Shown: in pieces, positions 37,516-45,672 of the stretch
How the letters are laid out: the number at the start of each line of letters is the position of its first letter
Numbering within the stretch: the first letter of the stretch is position 1
Assembly: GCF_014205295.1 (NCBI RefSeq)
Contig: NZ_JACHNF010000001.1
Location: forward strand, 7,068,001 to 7,132,000
Source of the DNA: Kribbella solani
Lineage (GTDB): Bacteria > Actinomycetota > Actinomycetes > Propionibacteriales > Kribbellaceae
Length of the DNA stretch: 64,000 bases
Reading direction: 5' to 3'
Program-made: the position numbers and the translations under genes
The notes under the pieces: model-generated
The model's database searches: none
What the model was told of the DNA's origin: nothing
What the model saw: only the letters and a program-made list of their open reading frames with translations

Positions 37516-37579
37516 ATCGCCAGCGCACTGCGAATCGACAGGACCTCATGAGTCAAGACAACGCCAGGAGTCGACTCGA

Positions 37580-37606
37580 TGACATGTCAACAGCCGTCCG
37601 TACAAT
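37580..37606 (+). promoter_or_regulatory. Leaderless promoter with 10-bp palindrome before marR-like gene
   Basis: TACAAT (37601-37606) ends 6 bases before the ATG at 37613. A perfect palindrome TGACATGTCA (37580-37589) covers the expected -35 position, a natural site for autorepression. Confidence 0.55.
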
Positions 37607-37612
37607 AGGTGG

Positions 37613-38110
37613 ATGACGGAACCGCGGTGGCTCGACCAGCGTGAGGCGCGACTTTGGCTGTCGTACCGCGACACGCACCGCGAGCTGATGCGCGCGCTCG
37701 AGGCGCGGATGATCAGCAATTCGGGCCTTTCCGGCGCCGACTACGCCCTGCTGCACCCACTGTCCGAAGCGGAGAACGGCTTGCTCCGGACCCGCGATCT
37801 GGGCCGCTCGGTCGGGTGGGAACGCAGCCGCCTGTCGCACCAGGTCAGCCGGATGGAGAAGCGCGGCCTGGTCTGCCGCGAGGAGTGCAGCGACGACGCC
37901 CGCGGCTCGATGGTCCGGCTCACCGAGCTCGGCCGGAAGGCGATCGACGCCGCCGCGCCCGACCACGTCGAGGCGGTTCGCTCGTACTTCTTCGACCGGC
38001 TGAGCGTCGCGGAGCAAGAGCAGTTGACCACTTTGCTGGACCGGATCGCCGCCGATCTCCCGAACACCTGCACGCCGGCGGACTGCGATCCGGTGGACTG
38101 CGAGGAGTAA
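37613..38110 (+). CDS. MarR-family transcriptional regulator with Cys-rich C-terminus
   Basis: 165 residues. The winged helix is LLRTRDLGRSVGWERSRLSH with QVSRMEKRGLVCREECSDDA and RGSMVRLTELGRKAI as the wing. Flanking helices make the dimer domain. Unusually the chain ends NTCTPADCDPVDCEE, three cysteines among acidic residues, which could bind metal or sense oxidation. It lies between the copper operon and the metallophore-like operon, 141 bp before the latter on the same strand, so either could be its target. Confidence 0.87.
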   Translation: MTEPRWLDQREARLWLSYRDTHRELMRALEARMISNSGLSGADYALLHPLSEAENGLLRTRDLGRSVGWERSRLSHQVSRMEKRGLVCREECSDDARGSMVRLTELGRKAIDAAAPDHVEAVRSYFFDRLSVAEQEQLTTLLDRIAADLPNTCTPADCDPVDCEE

Positions 38111-38215
38111 CCACCAGTAACAACCGCCACGGAGCCGAGGACACGCCGTCACGGAGAGCGATCGCGAAGGGCGCCGGAAAGAATGAGGACGTCTCGTCCG
38201 GATGCGCGCTGGATT

Positions 38216-38230
38216 TGACAATCGTTTTCA
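38216..38230. promoter_or_regulatory. Zur-box-like palindrome overlapping the metallophore operon promoter
   Basis: TGACAATCGTTTTCA matches 12 of 15 positions of the actinobacterial Zur consensus TGAAAATGATTTTCA as I remember it (7-1-7 palindrome). It overlaps a TTGACA -35-like hexamer (38215-38220) and ends about 20 bases before the first gene. The AT-rich segment stands out from its surroundings. Confidence 0.6.
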
Positions 38231-38251
38231 CTAAAGGTGAGGATGGTGCGC

Positions 38252-39784
38252 ATGTCCGAGGCTCTGAGCAGGCGTGGGTTTCTGGGGTTGGGCAGCGCTG
38301 TCGGGCTGGCCGCCGCGGTGGGATGTGGCGCGGACGGCGAGGCCGCCGCGCAGCCGAAATCAGGTGGCCGGCTGCGCGCGGTGTACGCGGGTGGTGGCGC
38401 GAAGGAAGTGCTGGATCCACACGTGCAAAGCCTGTTCGTCGACATCGCGCGGCACAAGGCGCTGTACGAGAAGCTGGTCGAGCTCGGGCCCGATCTGAAG
38501 CCGGTGCCGCGGCTGGCGTCGAAGTGGGAACACGACGGGACCGCGACCACCTGGCGGTTCAGCCTCCGGGACGCGACGTTCCACGACGGCGCGAAGCTGG
38601 TCGCCGAGGACGTGCTGTTCAGCCTGGCCCGGATCGCCGACCCGGCGGTGCCGGAGCGGGTCGCGCAGTCGTCGCTGGCGACGCTGGATCTCAAGCGCAG
38701 CAAGGCGATCGGCCCCGCGACGGTCGAGCTGGTGCTGACCGCGCCGAACGCGGAGTTCCCCGCGTTGCTGGCCGGGATCGGCACCCAGATCGTGCGGAAC
38801 GGCTTCAAGGACCCGACCAAGCCGATCGGTACGGGCGCCTTCAAATACACGTCGTTCGAGGCCGGCCGGTCGCTGGTGGCGGCCCGGTTCGACGACTACT
38901 GGGACGGGCCGGCCCGGATCGAAGAGTTGCAGATCCTGTCCGCCGACGCCGAGGCGCGCGCCAATGCCGTCCAGGGCGGCCAGGCCGAGTACGCGAATGA
39001 CATGACCGCGACGTTCGCCCGGACGGCCGAGGCCGGTCGCACCGTGAAGATCGTGGCGGCGAAGGCCAGCACGATGCAGGCGTTCGTAATGAAGGTCGAC
39101 CAGGCGCCGTTCGACAACCCGGACGTACGGCTCGCGTTCAAGCTGCTCGCCGATCGGCAACGACTGGTCGATGTCGTACTCGCCGGGCGTGGCGAAGTGG
39201 GGAACGACCTTTTCGGCAAGGGATATCAGTACTATCCGGCCGAGCTACCGGCCCGGGAACGCGATGTCGACAAGGCGAAGGCGCTGCTGACGAAGGCCGG
39301 GCTGGTGGGTAAGCAGGTGGAGATCTTCACCGCTGACGCGTCGGCCGGGTTCGTCGAGGCGGCGACCTTGTTCGCGGAGCAGGTCGCGGAAGCCGGCGTC
39401 CGGCTGAAGGTGACGACGGGCAGCCCGCAGACGTACGCGAAGGACCTGCTGACGAAGGGTGCCATCGGCAACCATCGGTCCGGCGCGATGCCGATCCCGC
39501 AGTACGTCACCGATCGGCTGCTGACGCATTCACCGTTCAACGTGACGCACTGGCGGCGGCCGGCGTTCGATGCCGCGTTCGCCGCGGCGCGGGCGACCAC
39601 CGACGAGGCGCAGCGGTCGGCGAAGTACGGCGCGCTGCAGAAGACGTTGCGGGACGAGGGCGGGATCTTGGCGTGGGGCCTGCCGGACTATCTCGTGGCG
39701 GTGTCGGCGAAGGTGCAGGGTGTGCAGGCGGCGCCGCCGAACACCTTGGACCAGGGCCGGTTCGACAAGGTGTGGCTGACCTGA
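38252..39784 (+). CDS. Nik/Opp-type ABC transporter substrate-binding lipoprotein
   Basis: 510 residues. The Tat motif LSRRGFLGLG (8-17) and the lipobox AAVGC show export by Tat and lipid anchoring. The family 5 binding-protein fold follows: ALYEKLVELGPDLKPVPRLA, WRFSLRDATFHDGAKLVAED, PIGTGAFKYTSFEAGRSLVA and RHKALYEKL. This family includes NikA, DppA and the metallophore binder CntA. The ATG at 38252 is preferred (GTGAGG 9 bases upstream), although in-frame starts occur from 38237. First gene of an eight-gene operon; the ligand is probably a metal chelate. Confidence 0.85.
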   Translation: MSEALSRRGFLGLGSAVGLAAAVGCGADGEAAAQPKSGGRLRAVYAGGGAKEVLDPHVQSLFVDIARHKALYEKLVELGPDLKPVPRLASKWEHDGTATTWRFSLRDATFHDGAKLVAEDVLFSLARIADPAVPERVAQSSLATLDLKRSKAIGPATVELVLTAPNAEFPALLAGIGTQIVRNGFKDPTKPIGTGAFKYTSFEAGRSLVAARFDDYWDGPARIEELQILSADAEARANAVQGGQAEYANDMTATFARTAEAGRTVKIVAAKASTMQAFVMKVDQAPFDNPDVRLAFKLLADRQRLVDVVLAGRGEVGNDLFGKGYQYYPAELPARERDVDKAKALLTKAGLVGKQVEIFTADASAGFVEAATLFAEQVAEAGVRLKVTTGSPQTYAKDLLTKGAIGNHRSGAMPIPQYVTDRLLTHSPFNVTHWRRPAFDAAFAAARATTDEAQRSAKYGALQKTLRDEGGILAWGLPDYLVAVSAKVQGVQAAPPNTLDQGRFDKVWLT

Positions 39785-40723
39785 ATGCGGACGTACGCCG
39801 TCCAGCGGGGTCTGCTCGCAATTGTTCAACTTGCCGTCCTTTCGGTCCTGGTGTTCGTCCTCACCTCGCTGCTGCCAGGTGACGCCGCGGACCTCCGGTT
39901 CACCGAGACGCTGTCGCCGGAGCAGGTCGCGCGGCTGCGTGACGAGCTCGGTCTCGATCAGCCGGCGCCGGAGCGTTTCGTACATTGGCTGGGGAATGTG
40001 TTCAGCGGCAACCTCGGTACGTCGCTGATCAGCGGGGGACCGGTGGCCGGCATCGTCCGGAACTCGATCGGCGCGACGCTCGTACTCACCCTCGCCACCC
40101 TGGCCGTGGTCGTGCCACTGGCCGTTGCCCTCGGCATCGTGATGGGTACGCGCGAGAACGGCCGGCTGGACCGGACGATCACCTCGATCACCCTCGCGTT
40201 GTCGGCGATCCCGGACTTCGTGATCGCGGTCGTCCTGGTAGCGGTGTTCGCGCTCAAACTCGGCTGGCTGCCCGCGACCTGGATCGGCGGCGACCTGCTC
40301 GCCAGCCCGGCGTTGCTCGTGCTCCCGGTCGCGGTCCTCTTCGGGCGTACGGTCTGCCTGCTGTCACGTCAGGTCCGGGCCGGGACGATCACCGCGTTGA
40401 ACGCCGAGTACGTGGCTCAGGCGCGACGCCTCGGCGTACCGCGCCGGCGGCTCTTGTTGCGCCACGTCCTGCCGAATGCCGCTGTCCCGGGCATCCAGGA
40501 GCTGGCGCGTACTGGTGACACGCTGCTCGGCGGGGTCTTGGTGGTGGAGGCGATCTTCGCGATTCCTGGTTTCGCGACCGCGTTGGTAGATGGGGTCGAG
40601 ACTCGTGACATCCCCGTGGTGCAGGCATTGACGCTCACGCTCGCCGTGGCCGCGTTGCTGATCAACCTGGCCGCTGACCTGACGTGTAATCGGCTCGTTC
40701 CGCGGACGGAGCTGCTGCGATGA
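39785..40723 (+). CDS. ABC transporter permease, NikB/DppB type
   Basis: 312 residues, starting directly after the binding-protein stop. The first helix plus LPGDAADLRFTETLSPEQVA with RLRDELGLDQPAPERFVHWL is the diagnostic N-terminus of DppB/NikB permeases. About six helices follow, with the EAA-type loop LNAEYVAQARRLGVPRRRLL and RHVLPNAA. It forms half of the channel with the next gene, which it overlaps by ATGA. Confidence 0.92.
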   Translation: MRTYAVQRGLLAIVQLAVLSVLVFVLTSLLPGDAADLRFTETLSPEQVARLRDELGLDQPAPERFVHWLGNVFSGNLGTSLISGGPVAGIVRNSIGATLVLTLATLAVVVPLAVALGIVMGTRENGRLDRTITSITLALSAIPDFVIAVVLVAVFALKLGWLPATWIGGDLLASPALLVLPVAVLFGRTVCLLSRQVRAGTITALNAEYVAQARRLGVPRRRLLLRHVLPNAAVPGIQELARTGDTLLGGVLVVEAIFAIPGFATALVDGVETRDIPVVQALTLTLAVAALLINLAADLTCNRLVPRTELLR

Positions 40724-41517
40724 AGCGGTGGATCGGAGCGAGTGCATCGGCGGTGCTGGTCGTGGTGCCGTTGGCGATCGCGGTGTTCGGGCCGTTCCTG
40801 CCGTACGAGGCCGCGCCCGGGTCGCCGTACTCCTCGGAGGGTTTGCTGGGGACCGACGGGTTGGGGCGGGACGTACTCGGCCTGCTCCTGATCGGTGGGC
40901 GGACCGCGTTGGGGATGGCGTTCGGCGCGGTCGTGCTGGCGTACGTGATCGGCGGACTGATCGGCCTCACGGCGGCGTCGACGCGGCATCGATGGCTGGA
41001 CGAAGGCTTGATGCGCCCGCTCGACGTACTGCTGCCGTTGCCGTCGTTGCTGGTCATCAGCGTGGTTGCGGTCGGTTGGCAGGCGTCGGCGGTGGCGATC
41101 ACGGTCGCCGTCGCGATGGTGAACGTGCCGACGGTCGCGCGACTCGTACGGGCGGCGGCGCTGGACGCGGCCAGCGGGCCGGTGGTCGAGGCGCTCCGGA
41201 TGCAGCGCGAGTCGTGGGTCGCGATTCAGCTCGGGTACGTGGGGCGGTCCGTACTTGGGCCGGTGGCTGCTGATCTTGGGACCCGGATCACGCTGGCTGT
41301 GTTCTTGGTTGCCTCGGTCAACTTTCTCGGATTGGGGTTGAGCCCGACCGCGCCGGACTGGGCGGTGAGCATCTCGCGTAATCGTGAAGGGTTGCTGCTG
41401 CAGCCGTGGTCGGTGCTGGCGCCGGCGGTGCTGCTGGTGTCGTTCACACTCGGGTTCAACCTGCTTGCCGATCGGCTCGTGCATCGGTCGCGGCGGCTGG
41501 TGGGGAGTTCGGTATGA
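40720..41517 (+). CDS. ABC transporter permease, NikC/DppC type
   Basis: 265 residues. EGLLGTDGLGRDVLGLLLIG with GRTALGMAF is the conserved DppC/NikC segment. About five to six helices follow, and the cytoplasmic loop VVEALRMQRESWVAIQLGYV contacts the ATPase. It pairs with the preceding permease. Both ends overlap neighbours by ATGA. Confidence 0.92.
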   Translation: MKRWIGASASAVLVVVPLAIAVFGPFLPYEAAPGSPYSSEGLLGTDGLGRDVLGLLLIGGRTALGMAFGAVVLAYVIGGLIGLTAASTRHRWLDEGLMRPLDVLLPLPSLLVISVVAVGWQASAVAITVAVAMVNVPTVARLVRAAALDAASGPVVEALRMQRESWVAIQLGYVGRSVLGPVAADLGTRITLAVFLVASVNFLGLGLSPTAPDWAVSISRNREGLLLQPWSVLAPAVLLVSFTLGFNLLADRLVHRSRRLVGSSV

Positions 41518-43052
41518 CGTTGGTGCGGGTCAAGGAACTGACGGCGACGGTGGGTGACGCCGTCCTTGTCGATGGGGTGTCGTTCGAGGTTGTCGCCGGG
41601 GCGGTGACGGCGCTGGTGGGGGCGTCGGGGTCGGGGAAGACGACGTCGGCGCTGGCGTTGCTGGGGGAGCACGGAGACGGGGTACGGCTGGCGGGTCACG
41701 TCGAGGTCGACGGGGAACTGGTTGTCGACGGCAACGGGGTGACGGGTGCGGCGGTTGGCGTTCGCGGACGTGGGGTCGCGTACATGCCGCAGCATCCAGG
41801 CAGTGCGCTGAACCCGGCCCGGCGAATCGGTACGACGCTCCGCGAGCTGGCCCAACTACACGGAGGCGACGTAGCCGAAGCAGTTCGCGCCGCCCAGCTA
41901 GAAACCGGCAAGGAGACCCTCAGGCGGTTTCCGCATCAGTTTTCTGGGGGGCAGCGGCAGCGGGTCGCGTTGGCTCAGGCGCTGGCCTGCCGCCCGAAAG
42001 TACTCGTCCTGGACGAACCCAGCACCGGCCTCGACTCGATCACCCGGCTGCAACTCGTCCAAGAACTCCGCGACCTGGCCAACTCCGGACTCGGCATCTT
42101 GCTGCTGAGTCACGATCTCGACCTGGTCCGCGCGCTCGCCACCCAGGTCGTCGTCCTCTCGGCCGGCCGGGTTCTGGCGGCCGGCGGCACCGACGTACTC
42201 CCATTGTCCCCCGACCTGCCCACACCGGGAACCACCACCGCCCGGCAGCCGTTGCTTAAGGCAATGGACCTGTCAGCCGCGCTGCGGCCGCGCGGCCGCG
42301 ACCCCGTCCTGCGCGAGGTCGGCCTCGACGTCCGCGCCGGCGCCTGCCTGGGCGTCGTCGGCCGCTCCGGCAGCGGTAAAACCACGCTCGCTCGCTGCCT
42401 GGCCGGCCTGCACGAGCGCTTCACCGGCCACATCCTGCTCGACGACGAACCACTGCCGGTGCTGCGCCGCCGTACCGCCGAACAGAACCGCCGCGTCCAG
42501 TACGTCTGGCAGGAGGTCCGTGGTTCCTTCGACGAACGCCGCCCGGTCGATCAGCAGGTTGCGCGTACGGCGCAACGTCTCCGGGGCCTCGGCGCCGAAC
42601 CCGCGTACACCGAGGCCGTCGCCACCCTGGCCCGGCTCGGCGTCGCCGCGATCACCGCGAGCCGTCCACCGAGCCGGCTGTCCGGCGGCGAACTGCAACG
42701 CGCCGCCTTGGCTCGTGCCGTACTCGCCGAGCCCGACGTACTGATCTGCGACGAGATCACCACCGCTTTGGACGATCGCGGTACGGCACTCGTGCTCGAT
42801 CTGCTGACCGAGTTGAAGGCGCGCGGTACGGCGCTGATCTGGATCGGCCACGACCTCGGACTGGTCGCGGCGGTTGCCGATGAGGTGCTGGTACTGGACG
42901 CCGGCCGCGTGGTCGAGCAGGGACCGCCCGCGTCGCTGATGACCGCACCACACCACGACCTGACCCGGCGGCTGGTCGACGCCGCCCGGATCGGCCGGCC
43001 CGAGACTCCGCCCGTGCTATCCCCCGACTCAAGGAGCGAACCGCGCCGATGA
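41514..43052 (+). CDS. Fused double ATP-binding subunit of Nik/Opp-type ABC transporter
   Basis: 512 residues containing two complete ATPase domains. Domain 1 has Walker A GASGSGKTT, signature FSGGQRQRVAL and Walker B VLVLDEPSTGLD. Domain 2 has Walker A GRSGSGKTT, signature LSGGELQRAAL and Walker B VLICDEITTALD. The fusion replaces the separate D and F (or D and E) subunits of other systems. It powers import through the two preceding permeases. The stop overlaps the PLP-enzyme start, so transport and biosynthesis genes share one message. Confidence 0.93.
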   Translation: MTLVRVKELTATVGDAVLVDGVSFEVVAGAVTALVGASGSGKTTSALALLGEHGDGVRLAGHVEVDGELVVDGNGVTGAAVGVRGRGVAYMPQHPGSALNPARRIGTTLRELAQLHGGDVAEAVRAAQLETGKETLRRFPHQFSGGQRQRVALAQALACRPKVLVLDEPSTGLDSITRLQLVQELRDLANSGLGILLLSHDLDLVRALATQVVVLSAGRVLAAGGTDVLPLSPDLPTPGTTTARQPLLKAMDLSAALRPRGRDPVLREVGLDVRAGACLGVVGRSGSGKTTLARCLAGLHERFTGHILLDDEPLPVLRRRTAEQNRRVQYVWQEVRGSFDERRPVDQQVARTAQRLRGLGAEPAYTEAVATLARLGVAAITASRPPSRLSGGELQRAALARAVLAEPDVLICDEITTALDDRGTALVLDLLTELKARGTALIWIGHDLGLVAAVADEVLVLDAGRVVEQGPPASLMTAPHHDLTRRLVDAARIGRPETPPVLSPDSRSEPRR

Positions 43053-44113
43053 CGCGACTGCACGACCATTTGGCGGAGGCGATCAAGGACCCGGACCCGA
43101 TCCGCGTCCGGTCCGGCGGTAGCCCGGAGGAGGACCTGATCTGCCTGCGATTCGAGACGATGAAGGTGTACTCCGCGCTCGGCGCCGTACGCCACCTGCT
43201 GGACACCGGCCGGGTACACCCCGGCGACACGCTGATCGACAGTTCGAGCGGGATCTACGCGCACGCGCTGGCGCTGGCCTGCCACCGGTACGGGATGAAG
43301 TGCCACATCGTCGGGTCCACCACCGTTGACCGCACGCTCAGGGTTCAGCTGGAGATCCTCGGCGCGACCGTCGAACAGGTGCCGTCCTCGAACAATCTGC
43401 AGCTCGACCAGAACCTCCGGGTCCGGCGGATCGGCGAGATCCTGCGGGACAACCCGACGTACCACTGGATGCAGCAGTACCACGACGACATCCACTACCT
43501 CGGGTACCGCGCGGTCGCGGACCTGGTCGCGTCGCTCGTACCCAGCGGGCCGGTGTGCCTGGTGGGTGGCGTCGGGACCGGTGCATCGACCGGCGCGATC
43601 GCGGCGTACCTGCGGGAGCGTGGCCGGGACGTGAACCTGGTCGGCGTGCAGCCGTTCGGGAGCGTGACGTTCGGCGCCGGGCACACCCAGGACCCGGAGA
43701 TGATCATCGCCGGGATCGGGAGCTCGATCGAGTTCCGCAACGTCCGGCACGAGTTGTACGACCGCATGCACTGGATCTCGTTCGAGTATGCGATGTCGGC
43801 GGCGGTGGATCTGTTGCGTACGTCCGGGGTGTTCGCGGGCCTGTCGGCCGGGGCGGCGTACCTGTCCGCGCTGTGGGAACACAACTGTGATCGGGACCGC
43901 AAGCACGTGTTCCTGGCCGCGGACACCGGGACGCGGTACGTCGAGTCCGCTTTTGCCCGGCATGCCGAGGCGCGGCCGATGGCGTCGATGCGGCCGCGGG
44001 AGATCGACTCGCTGGACCAGCTCGCGGTGCCGTGGTCGGCGATGTCGTGGGATCGGCGCGAGTCCGGCCGGGCCCGGCGCGCGGAGTTTCCAGCTGCGAC
44101 TCCGTCGCATTAG
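43049..44113 (+). CDS. Cysteine synthase/SbnA-like PLP-dependent enzyme, likely metallophore biosynthesis
   Basis: 354 residues with the fold type II PLP-enzyme plan. ICLRFETMKVYSALGAVRHL carries the probable Schiff-base Lys39. DSSSGIYAHALALACHRYGM stands where cysteine synthases have S-S-G-N-T-G, and CLVGGVGTGASTGAIAAYLR is the phosphate-binding loop. The changed substrate loop (S-S-S-G-I-Y) argues against ordinary O-acetylserine sulfhydrylase activity. Relatives such as SbnA make precursors of metal chelators by beta-replacement with an amino-acid nucleophile. In operon with a metal-type ABC transporter. The actual reaction is inferred. Confidence 0.78.
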   Translation: MTRLHDHLAEAIKDPDPIRVRSGGSPEEDLICLRFETMKVYSALGAVRHLLDTGRVHPGDTLIDSSSGIYAHALALACHRYGMKCHIVGSTTVDRTLRVQLEILGATVEQVPSSNNLQLDQNLRVRRIGEILRDNPTYHWMQQYHDDIHYLGYRAVADLVASLVPSGPVCLVGGVGTGASTGAIAAYLRERGRDVNLVGVQPFGSVTFGAGHTQDPEMIIAGIGSSIEFRNVRHELYDRMHWISFEYAMSAAVDLLRTSGVFAGLSAGAAYLSALWEHNCDRDRKHVFLAADTGTRYVESAFARHAEARPMASMRPREIDSLDQLAVPWSAMSWDRRESGRARRAEFPAATPSH

Positions 44114-44122
44114 TGTGGGCCT

Positions 44123-44866
44123 GTGTTACTTCGGGAGCTGTTCACGGCGGCTGAGGTCGACCGGTTGCGGAACGTGGTCGAGCGGGTCCATGCGGAGGTC
44201 GTCTCGGCGGCCGAGGCCGGGGAGACGACGGTCAATGTCTGGCCGGACGGGCACCGGCTGGAAACCGTCCGCGGGACCACGATCCACTGGGAGCCGGACG
44301 CGGCCGGCAAGGCGGTCCGCAGCCTGTCGCCGGTCTCGCGGCTGGACCCGCTGCTGGAAACATTGTGGGACGAGCCAAGGTTGGTCGAGCCGATGAGTTC
44401 GTTGATCGGGGCACCGGCCGGGCGGTTCGTGGCAAAACTGAACTTCAAGCGGGCCGGCGTCGGGTCGGAGTTCGCCTGGCACCAGGACTTCCCGTACTGG
44501 TACGGGTGCTGCGGCGCGGACGCGTACGACATCGCGACCGCGATCGTGATGCTCGACGACAACACGGCCGCCAACGGCGCGATGACGCTGATCCCGGGCA
44601 GCCCCGCCGAAGGCCCGGTCCGCCGCGATCCGCTGGACCCCACCGGTTTGCTGGTCGACCCGACGGCCGTGGACGAGAGCCGCGCGGTCACGGTCGAGGC
44701 GCCGGCTGGGTCGGTGCTGATGTTCCCCGGCCTGATGGTCCATCGCTCCGCCCCCAACCACACCGCCACCGACCGCCGTTCCCTCCTCTACTGCTTCCAG
44801 CCTTCGGGCCGGCCTGAGTTGTCCGCCTTGCATTACAACCCTGAAAGGCTTGCTGACTTACCATGA
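44123..44866 (+). CDS. Phytanoyl-CoA dioxygenase (PhyH)-like Fe(II)/2-oxoglutarate oxygenase
   Basis: 247 residues from a GTG 9 bp after the PLP gene. The iron ligands appear as SEFAWHQDFPYWYG (H-x-D) and GLMVHRSAPNHT (distal His), with the 2-oxoglutarate Arg in TATDRRSLLYCF. LVEPMSSLIGAPAGRFVAKL and FKRAGVGSEF fit the PhyH family. It presumably hydroxylates or oxidatively modifies the product of the PLP enzyme. Its stop overlaps the next gene by ATGA. Confidence 0.8.
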   Translation: MLLRELFTAAEVDRLRNVVERVHAEVVSAAEAGETTVNVWPDGHRLETVRGTTIHWEPDAAGKAVRSLSPVSRLDPLLETLWDEPRLVEPMSSLIGAPAGRFVAKLNFKRAGVGSEFAWHQDFPYWYGCCGADAYDIATAIVMLDDNTAANGAMTLIPGSPAEGPVRRDPLDPTGLLVDPTAVDESRAVTVEAPAGSVLMFPGLMVHRSAPNHTATDRRSLLYCFQPSGRPELSALHYNPERLADLP

Positions 44867-45672
44867 CTGCTTCCGTGGCCGAGTTGACCGCGTGCGTTCT
44901 CGACGGGTCGTACGGGCCGTCGCCGGCGGACTTCGACATCACCAGCGCGTTCTGGCTGCATCACACGACACGGTTGCCGGGCGCCGAGGTGACGTACCGG
45001 AACTACTACGTGCTGCTCCGGGTCGGCGAGGTGTTCGGTGCCTGCTCGTTCGAGGCCGACGAACTGGAACCTTCGTTCTGCGCCGACACCTCCGGGCGTA
45101 CGCTGGCCGACGTACTTTCGTCCGACGATCCGCTGCCGGTGCGGATCGCGGCTCTGGACGCGTACCTGGCGGCGGTCGAACCACATCACGAGTCGCCGTA
45201 CGCCGAGGAGATCGTGCTGCCGGCCGGCACGCCCGACGTCCGCGCCCGGGCCCGGGACGCCGCCGTCGCCGGCCTGCTGGAAGTTGCTGAGGGCACCAAA
45301 GTCGCGCTGATCGGGGTGGTGAACCCGCTCGTCGACGCGATCACCGCCCGCGGCGGTACCTGCCTGCCGTGCGACTTCAACCTCCGCCGGACCGCCTCCG
45401 GCCTGCCGGTGACCCGCGACATGACCGAGGTGATCGACGCCGCCGACGCGGTCGTCGCCACCGGCATGACGCTGTCCAACGGTTCCTTCGATATCCTGCT
45501 TTCTCGTTGCCGTGAGCAATCAAAACCACTGGCCATCTACGCCCAGACCGGAAGCGCCGTAGCCCGCGCCTTCCTCCCGTCCGGCGTGACCGCTCTCTCG
45601 GCCGAACCTTTCCCCTTCTCCCAGTTCAGCTCCCGCCCGAGCAGCCTCTACCGCTACAGGACGGCGACATGA
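44863..45672 (+). CDS. DUF4213/DUF364 putative heavy-metal chelation protein
   Basis: 269 residues. The N-terminal part (about 40-110: VTYRNYYVLLRVGEVFGACS) fits DUF4213 and the C-terminal part (about 140-260: TKVALIGVVNPLVDAITARG, ADAVVATGMTLSNGSFDILL, FLPSGVTALSAEPFPFSQF) fits the Rossmann-like DUF364. Pfam labels both as putative heavy-metal chelation domains on structural grounds. Here it could bind the metal, the chelator, or act as a synthase or ligase step. ATGA overlaps on both sides tie it to the dioxygenase and the MFS exporter. Confidence 0.75.
   Translation: MTASVAELTACVLDGSYGPSPADFDITSAFWLHHTTRLPGAEVTYRNYYVLLRVGEVFGACSFEADELEPSFCADTSGRTLADVLSSDDPLPVRIAALDAYLAAVEPHHESPYAEEIVLPAGTPDVRARARDAAVAGLLEVAEGTKVALIGVVNPLVDAITARGGTCLPCDFNLRRTASGLPVTRDMTEVIDAADAVVATGMTLSNGSFDILLSRCREQSKPLAIYAQTGSAVARAFLPSGVTALSAEPFPFSQFSSRPSSLYRYRTAT

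Noticed and set aside
38252..43052. Ordinary dipeptide/oligopeptide importer
   Set aside because: Not excluded by the transport proteins alone, but coupling to PLP, oxygenase, DUF364 and MFS genes and the Zur-like box make a metal chelate more likely.
43049..44113. Housekeeping cysteine synthase
   Set aside because: The substrate loop and Lys-flanking residues differ from CysK/CysM, and the gene is embedded in a metal-transport-type operon.
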